Assembly: GCA_910575245.1 (NCBI GenBank)
Contig: CAJTEN010000002.1
Location: 331,185-395,184, forward strand
Source: Clostridia bacterium
GTDB taxonomy: Bacteria; Bacillota; Clostridia; Lachnospirales; Lachnospiraceae
Length of the DNA stretch: 64,000 nt
Reading direction: 5' to 3'
The position numbers and the translations under genes are program-made. The notes beneath the pieces are model-generated. The model worked only from the letters and a program-made list of their open reading frames with translations, was not told the DNA's origin and did no database searches. Below are positions 15,920-24,953 of this stretch, one piece after another. Positions within the stretch are counted from its first letter, which is position 1, and the number at the start of each line of letters is the position of its first letter.

Positions 15920-17665
15920 ATGGCATTGTCAAACACGGCCACACCGAAGTATTACGGCCAGTTTCGAGATGCCGTAATGAAAGGCGAAATACCCGTCTGT
16001 GAGATGATATCACTGGAGATGAATCGGATTGACGATCTGATTGCGAATCCGGGTATCTGGTACGACGATAAAGCTATTGATGGCTTTATTGCCTACTGTG
16101 AAGAAGAACTGACTCTGACAGATGGCGCTGATTTGAGATTGCTCGATACTTTCAAACTTTGGGCGGAGCAGATATTTGGATGGTATTACTTTGTTGAGCG
16201 TAGCGTGTACGTTCCGAATCCTGATGGTCATGGCGGCCGCTATGTGAGAAAAAACGTAAAGCGGCGGCTCATAAACAAGCAGTATCTGATCGTAGCCAGA
16301 GGGGCGGCCAAATCTATGTATGGCTCCTGCATCCAGAATTATTTCCTAAATGTGGATACGTCAACAACCCATCAGATTACCACTGCCCCAACGATGAAAC
16401 AGGCAGATGAGGTAATGTCGCCCATTCGGACTGCCATCACCAGATCCAGAGGACCATTCTTCCGGTTCCTGACGGATGGCTCTCTTCAAAATACGACTGG
16501 TTCTAAAGCGAATAGGGTGAAGCTGGCATCGACGAAAAAAGGAATCGAGAATTTTCTAACAGGTTCTCTTCTGGAAGTTCGCCCCATGAGCATCAATAAG
16601 CTTCAGGGATTGAGGCCAAAGGTATCGACGGTGGATGAATGGCTTTCCGGGGATATACGCGAAGACGTGGTTGGTGCAATCGAGCAGGGTGCATCGAAAC
16701 TGGATGATTATTTGATTGTTGCAATCAGTTCGGAAGGTACGGTGCGAAACGGAAGCGGCGACACGATTAAGATGGAGCTGCTGGACATCCTGAAGGGGGA
16801 TTACATCAATCCCCATGTGTCCATCTGGTATTACAGGCTGGATTCCATAGACGAAGTGGCTAATCCGGCAATGTGGATAAAGGCTAATCCAAACATCGGA
16901 AAAACAGTAAGCTATGAGACCTATCAGCTGGATGTGGAAAGAGCAGAAAAAGCACCGGCAGCCAGGAACGATATTCTGGCAAAGCGGTTTGGCATACCGA
17001 TGGAAGGATACACGTATTACTTTACTTATGAGGAAACGTTACCGCATAAAAAGCGGGATTATTGGCAGCTGCCGTGTTCTCTCGGAGGGGATTTATCCCA
17101 GGGGGATGATTTCTGTTCTTTCACTTTTCTTTTCCCTTTATCAAATGGCTCTTTCGGAGTTAAGACCCGCAATTACATCACGGAGCTGACGTTGAAGAAA
17201 CTTCCGGCTGCAATACGCATGAAGTATGATCAATTCATAGCAGAGGGTAGTTTGATCGTTATGCCTGGCACCGTACTGGACATGATGGAAGTCTACGAGG
17301 ATTTGGATAACCATATCGCTCAGTGTGACTATGATGTACGTTGCTTCGGCTATGACCCATACAATGCGAAAGATTTCGTTGCGAGATGGGAATCCGAGAA
17401 TGGTCCTTTTGGTATAGAAAAGGTTATCCAGGGAGCTAAAACGGAATCGGTGCCGTTAGGTGAGCTGAAGAAGCTTTCTGAAGAAAGGATGCTTCTGTTT
17501 GATGAAGAACTTATGACATTTGCAATGGGGAACTGCATTGTTATGGAAGACACGAACGGAAACAGAAAGCTGCTTAAGAAACGGTACGATGCCAAGATTG
17601 ACGCTGTTGCCGCAATGATGGATGCGTTTGTAGCTTATAAGCTGAACAGAGAGGCATTTGATTAG
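15920..17665 (+). CDS. terL: Large terminase subunit
   Basis: 581 residues. The packaging motor ATPase has a Walker A variant VARGAAKS (residues 125-132), and Walker B STVDEW near 236-241. The nuclease part has GGDLSQGDDF and later FGYDPYNAKDF, which carry the acidic metal ligands, and a last Asp near KIDAVAAMMDAF. The layout fits the HK97-type Terminase_1 family. It pumps DNA into the prohead and cuts at the end. Unlike the neighbours, it has GAAGGGAG as ribosome site. Confidence 0.93.
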   Translation: MALSNTATPKYYGQFRDAVMKGEIPVCEMISLEMNRIDDLIANPGIWYDDKAIDGFIAYCEEELTLTDGADLRLLDTFKLWAEQIFGWYYFVERSVYVPNPDGHGGRYVRKNVKRRLINKQYLIVARGAAKSMYGSCIQNYFLNVDTSTTHQITTAPTMKQADEVMSPIRTAITRSRGPFFRFLTDGSLQNTTGSKANRVKLASTKKGIENFLTGSLLEVRPMSINKLQGLRPKVSTVDEWLSGDIREDVVGAIEQGASKLDDYLIVAISSEGTVRNGSGDTIKMELLDILKGDYINPHVSIWYYRLDSIDEVANPAMWIKANPNIGKTVSYETYQLDVERAEKAPAARNDILAKRFGIPMEGYTYYFTYEETLPHKKRDYWQLPCSLGGDLSQGDDFCSFTFLFPLSNGSFGVKTRNYITELTLKKLPAAIRMKYDQFIAEGSLIVMPGTVLDMMEVYEDLDNHIAQCDYDVRCFGYDPYNAKDFVARWESENGPFGIEKVIQGAKTESVPLGELKKLSEERMLLFDEELMTFAMGNCIVMEDTNGNRKLLKKRYDAKIDAVAAMMDAFVAYKLNREAFD

Positions 17666-17709
17666 GAATTGCGAAAGCGGTTCTTTTTTTTATTGGAGGA
17701 AAATTCAAA

Positions 17710-18966
17710 ATGGAGATTTCAATGGGAGCCAGGCTGAAACATGCCTGGAATGCTTTCTTTAATAAAGATCCTACAAGAAATTACAGGGACATTGGCGTCG
17801 GATATTCTTTCCGCCCGGATAGGATGCGGTTTTCAAGGGGTAATGAACGATCCATTGTGACATCGGTTTATAACCGGATTGCGATGGATGTGGCCGCAGT
17901 GGATATGTTCCATGTACGTTTGGACGAGAATAACCGCTTTCTTGCGACGCTCGATTCCGGGCTGAATAATTGCCTTACAGTTGAAGCCAATGCAGATCAG
18001 ACTGGGCGGGCATTTCTTCAGGATGTTGTCATGTCTATGATGGATGAGGGGTGCGTGGCCATTGTCCCGACGGACACGGATGATGATCCGGGAGATGGGA
18101 TTCCTGGCTCTTTTGACATCGATGCTATGCGGACGGGACAGATTTTGGAGTGGTATCCGCAGCATGTCCGCGTCCGGGTCTATAACGAACGGACAGGCCA
18201 GAAAGAAGATATTCTTATGGCAAAGCAGTCGGTGGCAATTATTGAGAATCCGCTTTATGCGGTTATCAACGAACCGAATTCCACGATGCAGCGCCTGATC
18301 AGGAAGCTGAATCTGTTAGATGTGATTGACGAACAGAACGGCTCCGGGAAATTGGATTTGATTATCCAGCTTCCTTATATTATCAAGACCGAAGCGAGGC
18401 GTCGGCAGGCCGAGAGCCGGCGCAAGGATATAGAGGATCAATTACGGGGATCGAAGTATGGGATTGCTTATACCGATGGTACGGAGCATATCACGCAGCT
18501 GAATCGACCCGTCGAGAACAATCTGATGTCCCAGATTGAATACCTGACGAGTATGCTGTACAGCCAGTTAGGAATCACTCAGGGGATTTTGGATGGTACT
18601 GCGGACGAGAAGACGATGCTCAACTACTACAATCGGACGATTGAACCTATCCTGTCAGCAATCGCTGACGAAATGAAACGGAAGTTTCTCACTAAGACCG
18701 CTCGGTCTCAGCGGCAGTCAATCGAATTCTTCAGAGATCCGTTCAAGCTTGTTCCTGTATCTGAAATTTCTGAGATCGCAGACAAGTTCACTAGAAACGA
18801 GATTATGACATCCAACGAGATCCGGCAGGTTATCGGCATGAAGCCGTCGGACGATCCGAAAGCCGATGAATTGCGCAATAAGAACCTGAGCGAATCGGCC
18901 GCGGATAAGGAAAGTCCTGCGGATGCCACACCTGAAGAAACAGTAGAAGAAAACAACCAGACATAG
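17710..18966 (+). CDS. Portal protein, HK97 family
   Basis: 418 residues. The ring protein at the capsid vertex through which DNA enters. VYNRIAMDVAAVDM near the start, SKYGIAYTDGTEHITQLNRPVENN, and LGITQGILDGTADEKTMLNYYNRTIEPIL are characteristic for this family, and the C-terminus is acidic and disordered. Its place between terminase and protease-capsid supports the call. Ribosome site GGAGGAAAATTCAAAATG. Confidence 0.92.
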   Translation: MEISMGARLKHAWNAFFNKDPTRNYRDIGVGYSFRPDRMRFSRGNERSIVTSVYNRIAMDVAAVDMFHVRLDENNRFLATLDSGLNNCLTVEANADQTGRAFLQDVVMSMMDEGCVAIVPTDTDDDPGDGIPGSFDIDAMRTGQILEWYPQHVRVRVYNERTGQKEDILMAKQSVAIIENPLYAVINEPNSTMQRLIRKLNLLDVIDEQNGSGKLDLIIQLPYIIKTEARRRQAESRRKDIEDQLRGSKYGIAYTDGTEHITQLNRPVENNLMSQIEYLTSMLYSQLGITQGILDGTADEKTMLNYYNRTIEPILSAIADEMKRKFLTKTARSQRQSIEFFRDPFKLVPVSEISEIADKFTRNEIMTSNEIRQVIGMKPSDDPKADELRNKNLSESAADKESPADATPEETVEENNQT

Positions 18967-18983
18967 AAGGAGGAAAATTCAAA

Positions 18984-20846
18984 ATGAAGAAATTCGACTT
19001 TAGTGGCTGGGCTACCCGGAATAACCTGAAATGCTCTGATGGGAGAACCATCCTGAAGGATGCATTCAAGGATAACGATGGGCAGACGGTTCCACTCGTA
19101 TGGAACCACCAGCACAATGGACCGTTTAATGTTCTCGGACATGCATTGTTGGAGAACCGTGCAGACGGCGTATATGCATACTGCACATTCAACGATACCG
19201 AGCAGGGTAGGAACGCAAAGCTTCTGGTGGAACACGGAGATGTTTCAGCGTTATCCATCTTTGCGAATCAGCTTCGTGAGCGTGCGTCCAATGTACTCCA
19301 CGGTGCTATTCGGGAAGTCAGCCTCGTACTGGCGGGAGCAAATCCTGGGGCGTTCATCGATACGGTAGCGCTTTCTCATGGTGACGATGCGGATGGTGAG
19401 GCGATTATCTACACCGGAGAACCGATCAGCCTCTATCATTCCGACACCAAGAAAGAGGACGAAGACGGTGGCAGTGATAATCCGGATGATAAAGATAAAA
19501 ATCCGAATAAGAAGGATGGCGAAGATGATGAGACCATCGAGGACGTCATCAAAACTTTCAACAAAAAACAGAAAGATGTTTTCTATGCTGTTGTTGGGGA
19601 GATTATGTCCCAGAAGGATGTCCCCGATGACAAGAAAAAAGAGGAAGAGAAAAAAGGAGGTAATGAGACCATGAAACATAACGTATTCGATCAGAAGCAG
19701 GCGAGAACGGATATCCTGAGCCATGCCGATGGGGAAGCGATTATTTCCCTGGCAAAGAACAACCAGGTGGGGAGCCTGCAGACTGCACTCCAGATCTATG
19801 CCGACGAGAATAACCTCACGCTTCAGCATGATGCTACAAGCAGCGGGTTTGTACAGACCGGTGACGGAAATGTCACCCTGTTGTTCCCCGAGTACAAGGA
19901 TGTGAGACCCGGCGCTCCGGAGCTGATTACCAGTGACCAGGGGTGGATTTCCGTTGTCATGAGGAAAGTGCACAAGAGCCCCATTTCCAGAATCAGGACT
20001 GGGCAGGTGGACATCCGCAATATCGATGCCCTGAGGGCAAAGGGATACGAGAAAGGCAAGGAGAAGAAGCTGACCGGAAACTTCAAGCTGGTCAGAAGAA
20101 CCACCGACCCCCAGACGGTGTATGTAAAGAACGCCCTGCATAGAGATGACATCGTGGATATCACGGATCTCGACTATGTGCAGTACCTGTACAACATCGA
20201 CAGGATGATGCTGAACGAAGAACTGGCCACGGCAATCATGCTGGGAGACGGCCGCGATGAGGGCGATGCGGATAAGATTTCGCCGGAGCACATCAGACCT
20301 ATCTGGCTCGATGACGATCTGTATACTCTGCACGTGGATCTGGACGTGGAAGCAGCGAAGAAAGAGCTTCAGGGGACGAACACCGGGGTAAGTTTCGGAC
20401 TCAACTACATCCTGGCCGAGGCACTCATCAATACCGTCCTGTATGCAAGAGAAAAGTACAAGGGCACCGGCACCCCCGATTTCTTCTGCACGCCCCATAT
20501 GCTGAATGTCATGCTGCTGGCAAGAGATATGAACGGAAGACGGATTTATTCGTCTAAGGCGGAGCTGGCCTCTTCCTTGAATGTGGGAGAGATTGTGACG
20601 GCAGAACAGTTCGAGGGAAAGACCCGGACCACGTCCGAAAACAAGACGAAGAAATTGCTGGGTATCATCGCGAATCTGGCAGACTATTCCCTGGGTGCGA
20701 CTAAGGGTGGCGAAGTAACTCACTTCACCCAGTTCGACATTGATTTTAACCAGGAGAAGTCCCTGCTGGAGACCAGATGCTCCGGCGCACTGACCAGGGT
20801 GTATTCTGCCATCGCCATTGAGGAGCCGGTAGAGGAGCAGGGATAA
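18984..20846 (+). CDS. Prohead protease fused to major capsid protein
   Basis: 620 residues in three parts. Residues 1-145 resemble the HK97-type prohead protease: VWNHQHNG (His), VSALSIFAN (Ser) and REVSLVLAGANPGAFI. Residues about 150-228 are highly charged (Asp/Glu/Lys), like the scaffold or delta region. From residue 230 (MKHNVFDQKQ) to the end is an HK97-fold capsid protein (FPEYKDVRPGAPELI; TPHMLNVMLLARDMNGRRIY). The protease would cut itself away during maturation. An internal ribosome site lies exactly before residue 230. Confidence 0.9.
   Translation: MKKFDFSGWATRNNLKCSDGRTILKDAFKDNDGQTVPLVWNHQHNGPFNVLGHALLENRADGVYAYCTFNDTEQGRNAKLLVEHGDVSALSIFANQLRERASNVLHGAIREVSLVLAGANPGAFIDTVALSHGDDADGEAIIYTGEPISLYHSDTKKEDEDGGSDNPDDKDKNPNKKDGEDDETIEDVIKTFNKKQKDVFYAVVGEIMSQKDVPDDKKKEEEKKGGNETMKHNVFDQKQARTDILSHADGEAIISLAKNNQVGSLQTALQIYADENNLTLQHDATSSGFVQTGDGNVTLLFPEYKDVRPGAPELITSDQGWISVVMRKVHKSPISRIRTGQVDIRNIDALRAKGYEKGKEKKLTGNFKLVRRTTDPQTVYVKNALHRDDIVDITDLDYVQYLYNIDRMMLNEELATAIMLGDGRDEGDADKISPEHIRPIWLDDDLYTLHVDLDVEAAKKELQGTNTGVSFGLNYILAEALINTVLYAREKYKGTGTPDFFCTPHMLNVMLLARDMNGRRIYSSKAELASSLNVGEIVTAEQFEGKTRTTSENKTKKLLGIIANLADYSLGATKGGEVTHFTQFDIDFNQEKSLLETRCSGALTRVYSAIAIEEPVEEQG
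19651..19673 (+). promoter_or_regulatory. Internal ribosome site for free capsid protein
   Basis: AAAAAGGAGG followed after 10 bases by an in-frame ATG (codon 230 of the fusion). This is as good as the ribosome sites of the surrounding genes and lies at the scaffold-capsid border, so a separate 391-residue capsid protein could be made. The AAAAAGGAGG also encodes Lys-Lys-Gly, so chance cannot be fully excluded. Confidence 0.6.
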
Positions 20847-20867
20847 AGATCGGAGGAGAAATTCAAA

Positions 20868-21215
20868 ATGGCAAAGTTTTATGGAAAAATCGGCTACGCT
20901 GAGACGGTGGAAACGAAGCCGGGCGTATGGAGACCGAAGATAACTGAAAAACCGTATTTCGGGGATTTGATTCGGAATTCGCGCCAGTACGAATCTGCCG
21001 GGCAGGTGAATGACAATCTTAATATCGCCAACGAAATCAGCATTGTAGCCGATCCATATGCCAGGCAGAATTTTCACTCCATGCGGTACGTTGAGTTTAT
21101 GGGGGCGAAATGGAAGATCGCAAGAGTGGAAGTCCAGTACCCCAGGCTGATATTGACGATAGGGGGTGTGTATAACGGTGGCAAAACCGAGGGAAAAGCT
21201 ACAGGAGCTGTTTGA
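20868..21215 (+). CDS. Head-tail joining protein
   Basis: 115 residues, beta-rich: KFYGKIGYAETVETKPGVWRPKITEKPYFGD, later RYVEFMGAKWKIARVEVQYPRLILTIGGVYN. This fits the small connector/stopper proteins between capsid and tail genes of siphoviruses. The identification is from position and general pattern. It shares GGAGGAGAAATTCAAAATG with the head genes. The next gene overlaps its end. Confidence 0.65.
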   Translation: MAKFYGKIGYAETVETKPGVWRPKITEKPYFGDLIRNSRQYESAGQVNDNLNIANEISIVADPYARQNFHSMRYVEFMGAKWKIARVEVQYPRLILTIGGVYNGGKTEGKATGAV

Positions 21216-21486
21216 GGGGATTCTTGGAAACTGCAACGTATATTTTCAGCCCCCTGAGTCGAAGAGCCTCGACTATCCATGTATCGTATATGAACGGAGC
21301 GGCATCCGTGCCGATTCAGCAAACAACAAGATATACCGTAAACATAATCAGTATACGGTAACATACATCGACGAAGACCCGGATTCCGAGATTCCTGGCA
21401 AGCTGCTGGAATTGGGATATTGCAAGCTTGACACCCATTTCGAGGCAGATAATCTCAATCACGATGTCTTCACACTATATTTTTAA
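21178..21486 (+). CDS. Tail terminator-like protein
   Basis: 102 residues with a GTG start inside the previous gene (AGGGGG upstream). REKLQELFEGILGNCNVYFQPPESKSLDYPCIVYERS then NQYTVTYIDEDPDS is typical of the small tail-completion proteins (lambda gpU or HK97 gp10 side). An alternative GTG lies 12 bases upstream. It would cap the tail tube. Confidence 0.6.
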   Translation: MAKPREKLQELFEGILGNCNVYFQPPESKSLDYPCIVYERSGIRADSANNKIYRKHNQYTVTYIDEDPDSEIPGKLLELGYCKLDTHFEADNLNHDVFTLYF

Positions 21487-21500
21487 GGAGGTAGCAATTC

Positions 21501-22316
21501 ATGAGTAAAATTAAGTGGGACGAAGTCGGTAAGCGTCTCTATGAAACTGGCGTGGATCATGGCGTTCTTTACCCCGCCGTAAAGGCATCTTATCCGAAAG
21601 GCGTAGCCTGGGACGGTCTGATCAATGTAAACGAGAGCCCTTCCGGGGCAGAGTCGACACCGCAGTATGCGGATAACATTGAATACCTGAATCTGGTTTC
21701 CGCTGAGAAGTTTGCGGCGACCATCGAGGCATACTTCTCTCCCGTGGAATTTGATGAATGCGACGGTTCAGCGGAAGTGGCCCCCGGAGTAAATATCGGT
21801 CAGCAGACAAGAAAGATGTTTGGATTATCTTATCGGACTCTGATCGGCAACGATGTGGATGACACGGACTACGGTTATAAGATCCATCTGGTGTACAACG
21901 GGAAAGCGGCACCGTCGGAGAGAGCCCGCAATACCGTGAATGAGAGCCCGGAGGCTGTTCAGCTCAGCTGGTCAGTGTCCACCACACCGGTAGTGATTAA
22001 CATGATCAATCCGAAGACTGGAAAGGTCTACAAACCGACAGCACATTTACAGATTGATTCCACAAGGGTCGATCCGGAGAAGCTGGCGGCATTTGAGGAA
22101 ATCCTTTATGGAAAGGACGGCGAATTTTCTGTAACTACCGATACCGATTTCAGCTCTGGAAAGAAATATTATGAGCTGGTGGACGGCGAGTATGCAGAAA
22201 CTTCCGATACGGCTTTTGACAGTGCCAAAACCTACTATGAGGCGACAGCGGAACCCGTCGAGGCACGGCTGCCTCTGCCGGATGAGGTAATTCGGTTCTT
22301 CAATGAGGCAGGTTAA
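21501..22316 (+). CDS. Major tail tube protein
   Basis: 271 residues beginning MSKIKWDEVGKRLYETGVDHGVLYP. EYLNLVSAEKFAATIEAYFSPVEFDECDGS and FGLSYRTLIGNDVDDTDYGYKIHLVYNGKAAPS are typical of the phage tube family (phi13/TP901-like). It forms the stacked rings of the tail. Residues 200-255 add a repeat (TDTDFSSGKKYYE / SDTAFDSAKTYYE), an extra domain perhaps on the tail surface. AAGGAGG precedes it and a terminator follows. Confidence 0.88.
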   Translation: MSKIKWDEVGKRLYETGVDHGVLYPAVKASYPKGVAWDGLINVNESPSGAESTPQYADNIEYLNLVSAEKFAATIEAYFSPVEFDECDGSAEVAPGVNIGQQTRKMFGLSYRTLIGNDVDDTDYGYKIHLVYNGKAAPSERARNTVNESPEAVQLSWSVSTTPVVINMINPKTGKVYKPTAHLQIDSTRVDPEKLAAFEEILYGKDGEFSVTTDTDFSSGKKYYELVDGEYAETSDTAFDSAKTYYEATAEPVEARLPLPDEVIRFFNEAG

Positions 22317-22352
22317 GATCGTAACAGCAAACTGAATAACGAAACATGTATA

Positions 22353-22396
22353 ACGGGGCTGCTCACAGATAGATGAAGTGCGGCTCCGTTTTTTAT
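22353..22396 (+). terminator. Terminator-like hairpin after tail tube gene
   Basis: ACGGGGCTGC...GTGCGGCTCCGT can pair around a short loop, followed by TTTTTTAT. It lies between the abundant tail tube gene and the chaperone genes, so it may lower expression of the downstream tail genes by partial termination. Confidence 0.55.
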
Positions 22397-22419
22397 GTGC
22401 AAATGGAAAGGAGAAAATT

Positions 22420-22854
22420 ATGTTAAAGAAAACCCATACCTACTATGATTTCGATGGCCAGCAGAGGACGGAGGATTTTTATTTCAACCTGACGGAGGCC
22501 GAGCTGACGGAGCTTGAATATTCCATGAACGGCGGGTTGTCCCAGCTGCTGGAGAAGATCATCAAGGAGGATGACCAGAAACAGATTATCGAGTATTTCA
22601 AGAAGATCGTGATCATGGCCTATGGTGTAAAGAGCCTGGACGGCAGACAGTTCGTTAAGAACGATAAGGTTCGCGAGGAATTCGCTTCCACCATTGCATA
22701 TTCCGACATCTTCATGGAATTGGCCCACGATGCGAATAAGGCTGCGGAGTTCGTCAACGGGATTATGCCCAAAACAAAAGCTAAGGCTGGGCAGAACATC
22801 ACCGCGCTTCCCGGCCAGGCGCCCATAGCAGGGGTCACTCCGCCTACCGCTTAA
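22420..22854 (+). CDS. Tail assembly chaperone, first gene
   Basis: 144 residues. FDGQQRTEDFYFNLTEAELTELE at the start and KIVIMAYGVKSLDGRQFVKND in the middle match the gpG-like tail assembly chaperones that coat the tape measure before tube assembly. Position between tube and tape measure fits. GGAAAGGAG precedes the ATG. The next gene is a separate frame 26 bases on; no slippery site is evident, so it is not the classic frameshift pair. Confidence 0.75.
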   Translation: MLKKTHTYYDFDGQQRTEDFYFNLTEAELTELEYSMNGGLSQLLEKIIKEDDQKQIIEYFKKIVIMAYGVKSLDGRQFVKNDKVREEFASTIAYSDIFMELAHDANKAAEFVNGIMPKTKAKAGQNITALPGQAPIAGVTPPTA

Positions 22855-22880
22855 GTCTATGAAGGAGGGTGATTGGAGAA

Positions 22881-23429
22881 ATGCTTAAGATTACGATACC
22901 CGGTCAGGAATTCTGGGACGAAGGAAAAGAGGAATTCGTCAGTACCAAAGGCACAACTCTGCAGCTTGAGCATTCTCTGGTCTCCCTTTCAAAATGGGAA
23001 TCCAAATGGCATAAGCCGTTCCTTGGAAAAGGGGATAAAACGGTGGAGGAAACGGTGGACTATATACGCTGCATGACATTGACACAGAATGTTGACCCAT
23101 CGGTCTATGGTTTTATTACCAATGAAATAATGGGTCAGGTTTCTGATTACATTGACGATTCGATGACGGCGACCTGGTTCTCGAAAGAGGAGAAGGGAAA
23201 CACCAGTCAGGAAGCGGTCACGGCGGAGTTGATTTATTACTGGATGATTGCTCTTAATATTCCGTTCGAGTGTCAGAAATGGCATCTGAACAGGCTCCTG
23301 ACGCTGATAAGGGTCTGCAACGTGAAGAATGCGCCTCCGGAGAAACTTTCCCAGAAAGAGATTACCAAGAGGACTGCGGCGATAAATGCTGCCAGAAGAA
23401 AAGCACATAAATCAAAAGGGAGGAAATAG
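22881..23429 (+). CDS. Tail assembly chaperone, second gene
   Basis: 182 residues, starting MLKITIPGQEFWDEGKEEFV, with SLVSLSKWESKWHKPFLG. This is the pattern of the protein coded after the gpG-like gene in clostridial siphoviruses. It ends in a very basic tail (RRKAHKSKGRK). AAGGAGGG precedes it. Likely assists tape measure folding. Confidence 0.65.
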   Translation: MLKITIPGQEFWDEGKEEFVSTKGTTLQLEHSLVSLSKWESKWHKPFLGKGDKTVEETVDYIRCMTLTQNVDPSVYGFITNEIMGQVSDYIDDSMTATWFSKEEKGNTSQEAVTAELIYYWMIALNIPFECQKWHLNRLLTLIRVCNVKNAPPEKLSQKEITKRTAAINAARRKAHKSKGRK

Positions 23430-23432
23430 GTT

Positions 23433-24950
23433 ATGAAATTGGTGGAATCTATTTTAAGTCGGAACCCCTGCTATACAGCAGGAAAGAAAATCAAAGTAAC
23501 CGGACTGATGCTTCATTCCGTAGGTTGTCCACAGCCAAAAGCATCAACGTTCATCAACAGTTGGAACAGTCCGTCTCACAACAATTCCTGTGTCCACGGG
23601 TTCATCGATGGAAATGACGGGACCGTATATCAGACACTGCCCTGGGATCATCGGGGATGGCATTGTGGAAGCGGCTCCAAAGGGAGCGGGAACAACAGCC
23701 ATATCGGCGTAGAGATGTGCGAGCCGGCCTGCATCAAGTATACGGGCGGGGCAAATTTTACCTGCGCTGATCCGAATGCCGCCAAAGCCGTGGCAAAGCG
23801 TACCTATGAGGCTGCCGTGGAACTATTCGCCATGCTCTGCAAAAAGTTTGGTCTTGACCCGTTGGCGGATGGGGTGGTGATTTCCCATAAGGAAGGCCAT
23901 GACCGGGGGATTGCTTCAAATCATGGAGACCCGGAACATCTGTGGTCACAGCTCGGAACCGGATATACAATGGACGGTTTTCGTAAAGCGGTAAAAGATG
24001 CGATGGGCGCTGCAGTTTCGGAAACCGTAGAGGGCGGAACCAAGATTATGGGAGCTGCATTGGCGACAGTTGAGCAGATGGCTTCCTATATCAAGGGGAA
24101 GAACCCGGATGTGCCACAATCTGTGGTTGACATGATTCCGTTCTATTTATCCGAGGGACAAGCGGAGGGTGTCCGTGGGGATGTCGCGTTTGCCCAGTCG
24201 TGTCTGGAAACGGGTAATTTCGGATTTTCCGGATCGGCGGTGACTCTTGACCAGAACAATTTCTGTGGCATGGGAGTGACTGCCAACGGTATGAAAGGAA
24301 ATTCCTTTGACACGCCGCAGATGGGAATCCGTGCGCAGATTCAGCATTTGAAAGCCTATGCTTCGATGGAGCCATTGAACGAAGATTGCATCGATTCCCG
24401 ATTCCAGTATGTTAAGCGTGGATGCGCAGAGTATGTGGAATGGCTTGGGCAGCAGGAGAACCCGCAGGGGGCCGGATGGGCAGCCGGTGGCGGATATGGA
24501 GGGAAAATCTTAACTATCCTTAACGGCATCCTTTCTGTAACAGAAGGAACATCGCCTGCCGAACAGCCTGAACCCGAAGTGTGGTATCGGGTGCGAAAGA
24601 CCTGGGACGATGCTGCCTCTCAGAAGGGGGCATTCAAGGTTATGGAATATGCAAAGGCATGTGCGGATGAGAACTCTGGCTATAGCGTGTTCGATGAAAA
24701 CGGACGGACTTTATATTCATCGGCAGGTTCTTTTGAACCGTTTTTGGTAAAGGTAAATACTTCCTATCTGAACATCAGAAAGGGTCCGGGAACTAATCAT
24801 TCCAAGACAGGGAAGTACACTGGAATCGGAGTCTTTACGATTGTAGAAGTACAGCCCGGGGAGGGATCGGATTCTGGATGGGGGCTTTTGAAGTCCTATG
24901 CGGATGACAGAGACGGATGGATTTCTTTGGATATTACAGAAAGGGTGTAG
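23433..24950 (+). CDS. Endolysin: amidase plus glucosaminidase plus SH3
   Basis: 505 residues with two cell-wall domains. Residues 1-190 are an N-acetylmuramoyl-L-alanine amidase (LMLHSVG, HGFIDGNDGTVYQTLPWDHRGWHCG, HIGVEMCEP, ISHKEGHDRGIASNHGDPEHLW, giving the zinc His residues). Residues about 215-370 look like a glucosaminidase (FYLSEGQAEGVRGDVAFAQSCLETGNFGFSG, with Glu as catalytic acid). Near 385-430 a SPOR-like stretch, and 440-505 a bacterial SH3 domain (NIRKGPGTNHSKTG). No signal peptide. It breaks the wall at lysis or as tail-tip lysin, given its place among tail genes, far from the holin. Confidence 0.88.
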   Translation: MKLVESILSRNPCYTAGKKIKVTGLMLHSVGCPQPKASTFINSWNSPSHNNSCVHGFIDGNDGTVYQTLPWDHRGWHCGSGSKGSGNNSHIGVEMCEPACIKYTGGANFTCADPNAAKAVAKRTYEAAVELFAMLCKKFGLDPLADGVVISHKEGHDRGIASNHGDPEHLWSQLGTGYTMDGFRKAVKDAMGAAVSETVEGGTKIMGAALATVEQMASYIKGKNPDVPQSVVDMIPFYLSEGQAEGVRGDVAFAQSCLETGNFGFSGSAVTLDQNNFCGMGVTANGMKGNSFDTPQMGIRAQIQHLKAYASMEPLNEDCIDSRFQYVKRGCAEYVEWLGQQENPQGAGWAAGGGYGGKILTILNGILSVTEGTSPAEQPEPEVWYRVRKTWDDAASQKGAFKVMEYAKACADENSGYSVFDENGRTLYSSAGSFEPFLVKVNTSYLNIRKGPGTNHSKTGKYTGIGVFTIVEVQPGEGSDSGWGLLKSYADDRDGWISLDITERV

Positions 24951-24953
24951 ATC

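Noticed and set aside
19251..21236. 661-residue open frame on the minus strand
   Set aside because: It lies opposite the protease-capsid gene, which has clear families and ribosome sites. The frame is open only because of codon usage in the capsid gene.
22830..22890. Programmed frameshift between the two tail chaperone genes
   Set aside because: The first gene ends before the second begins with its own AAGGAGG, and I see no slippery heptamer at the junction.
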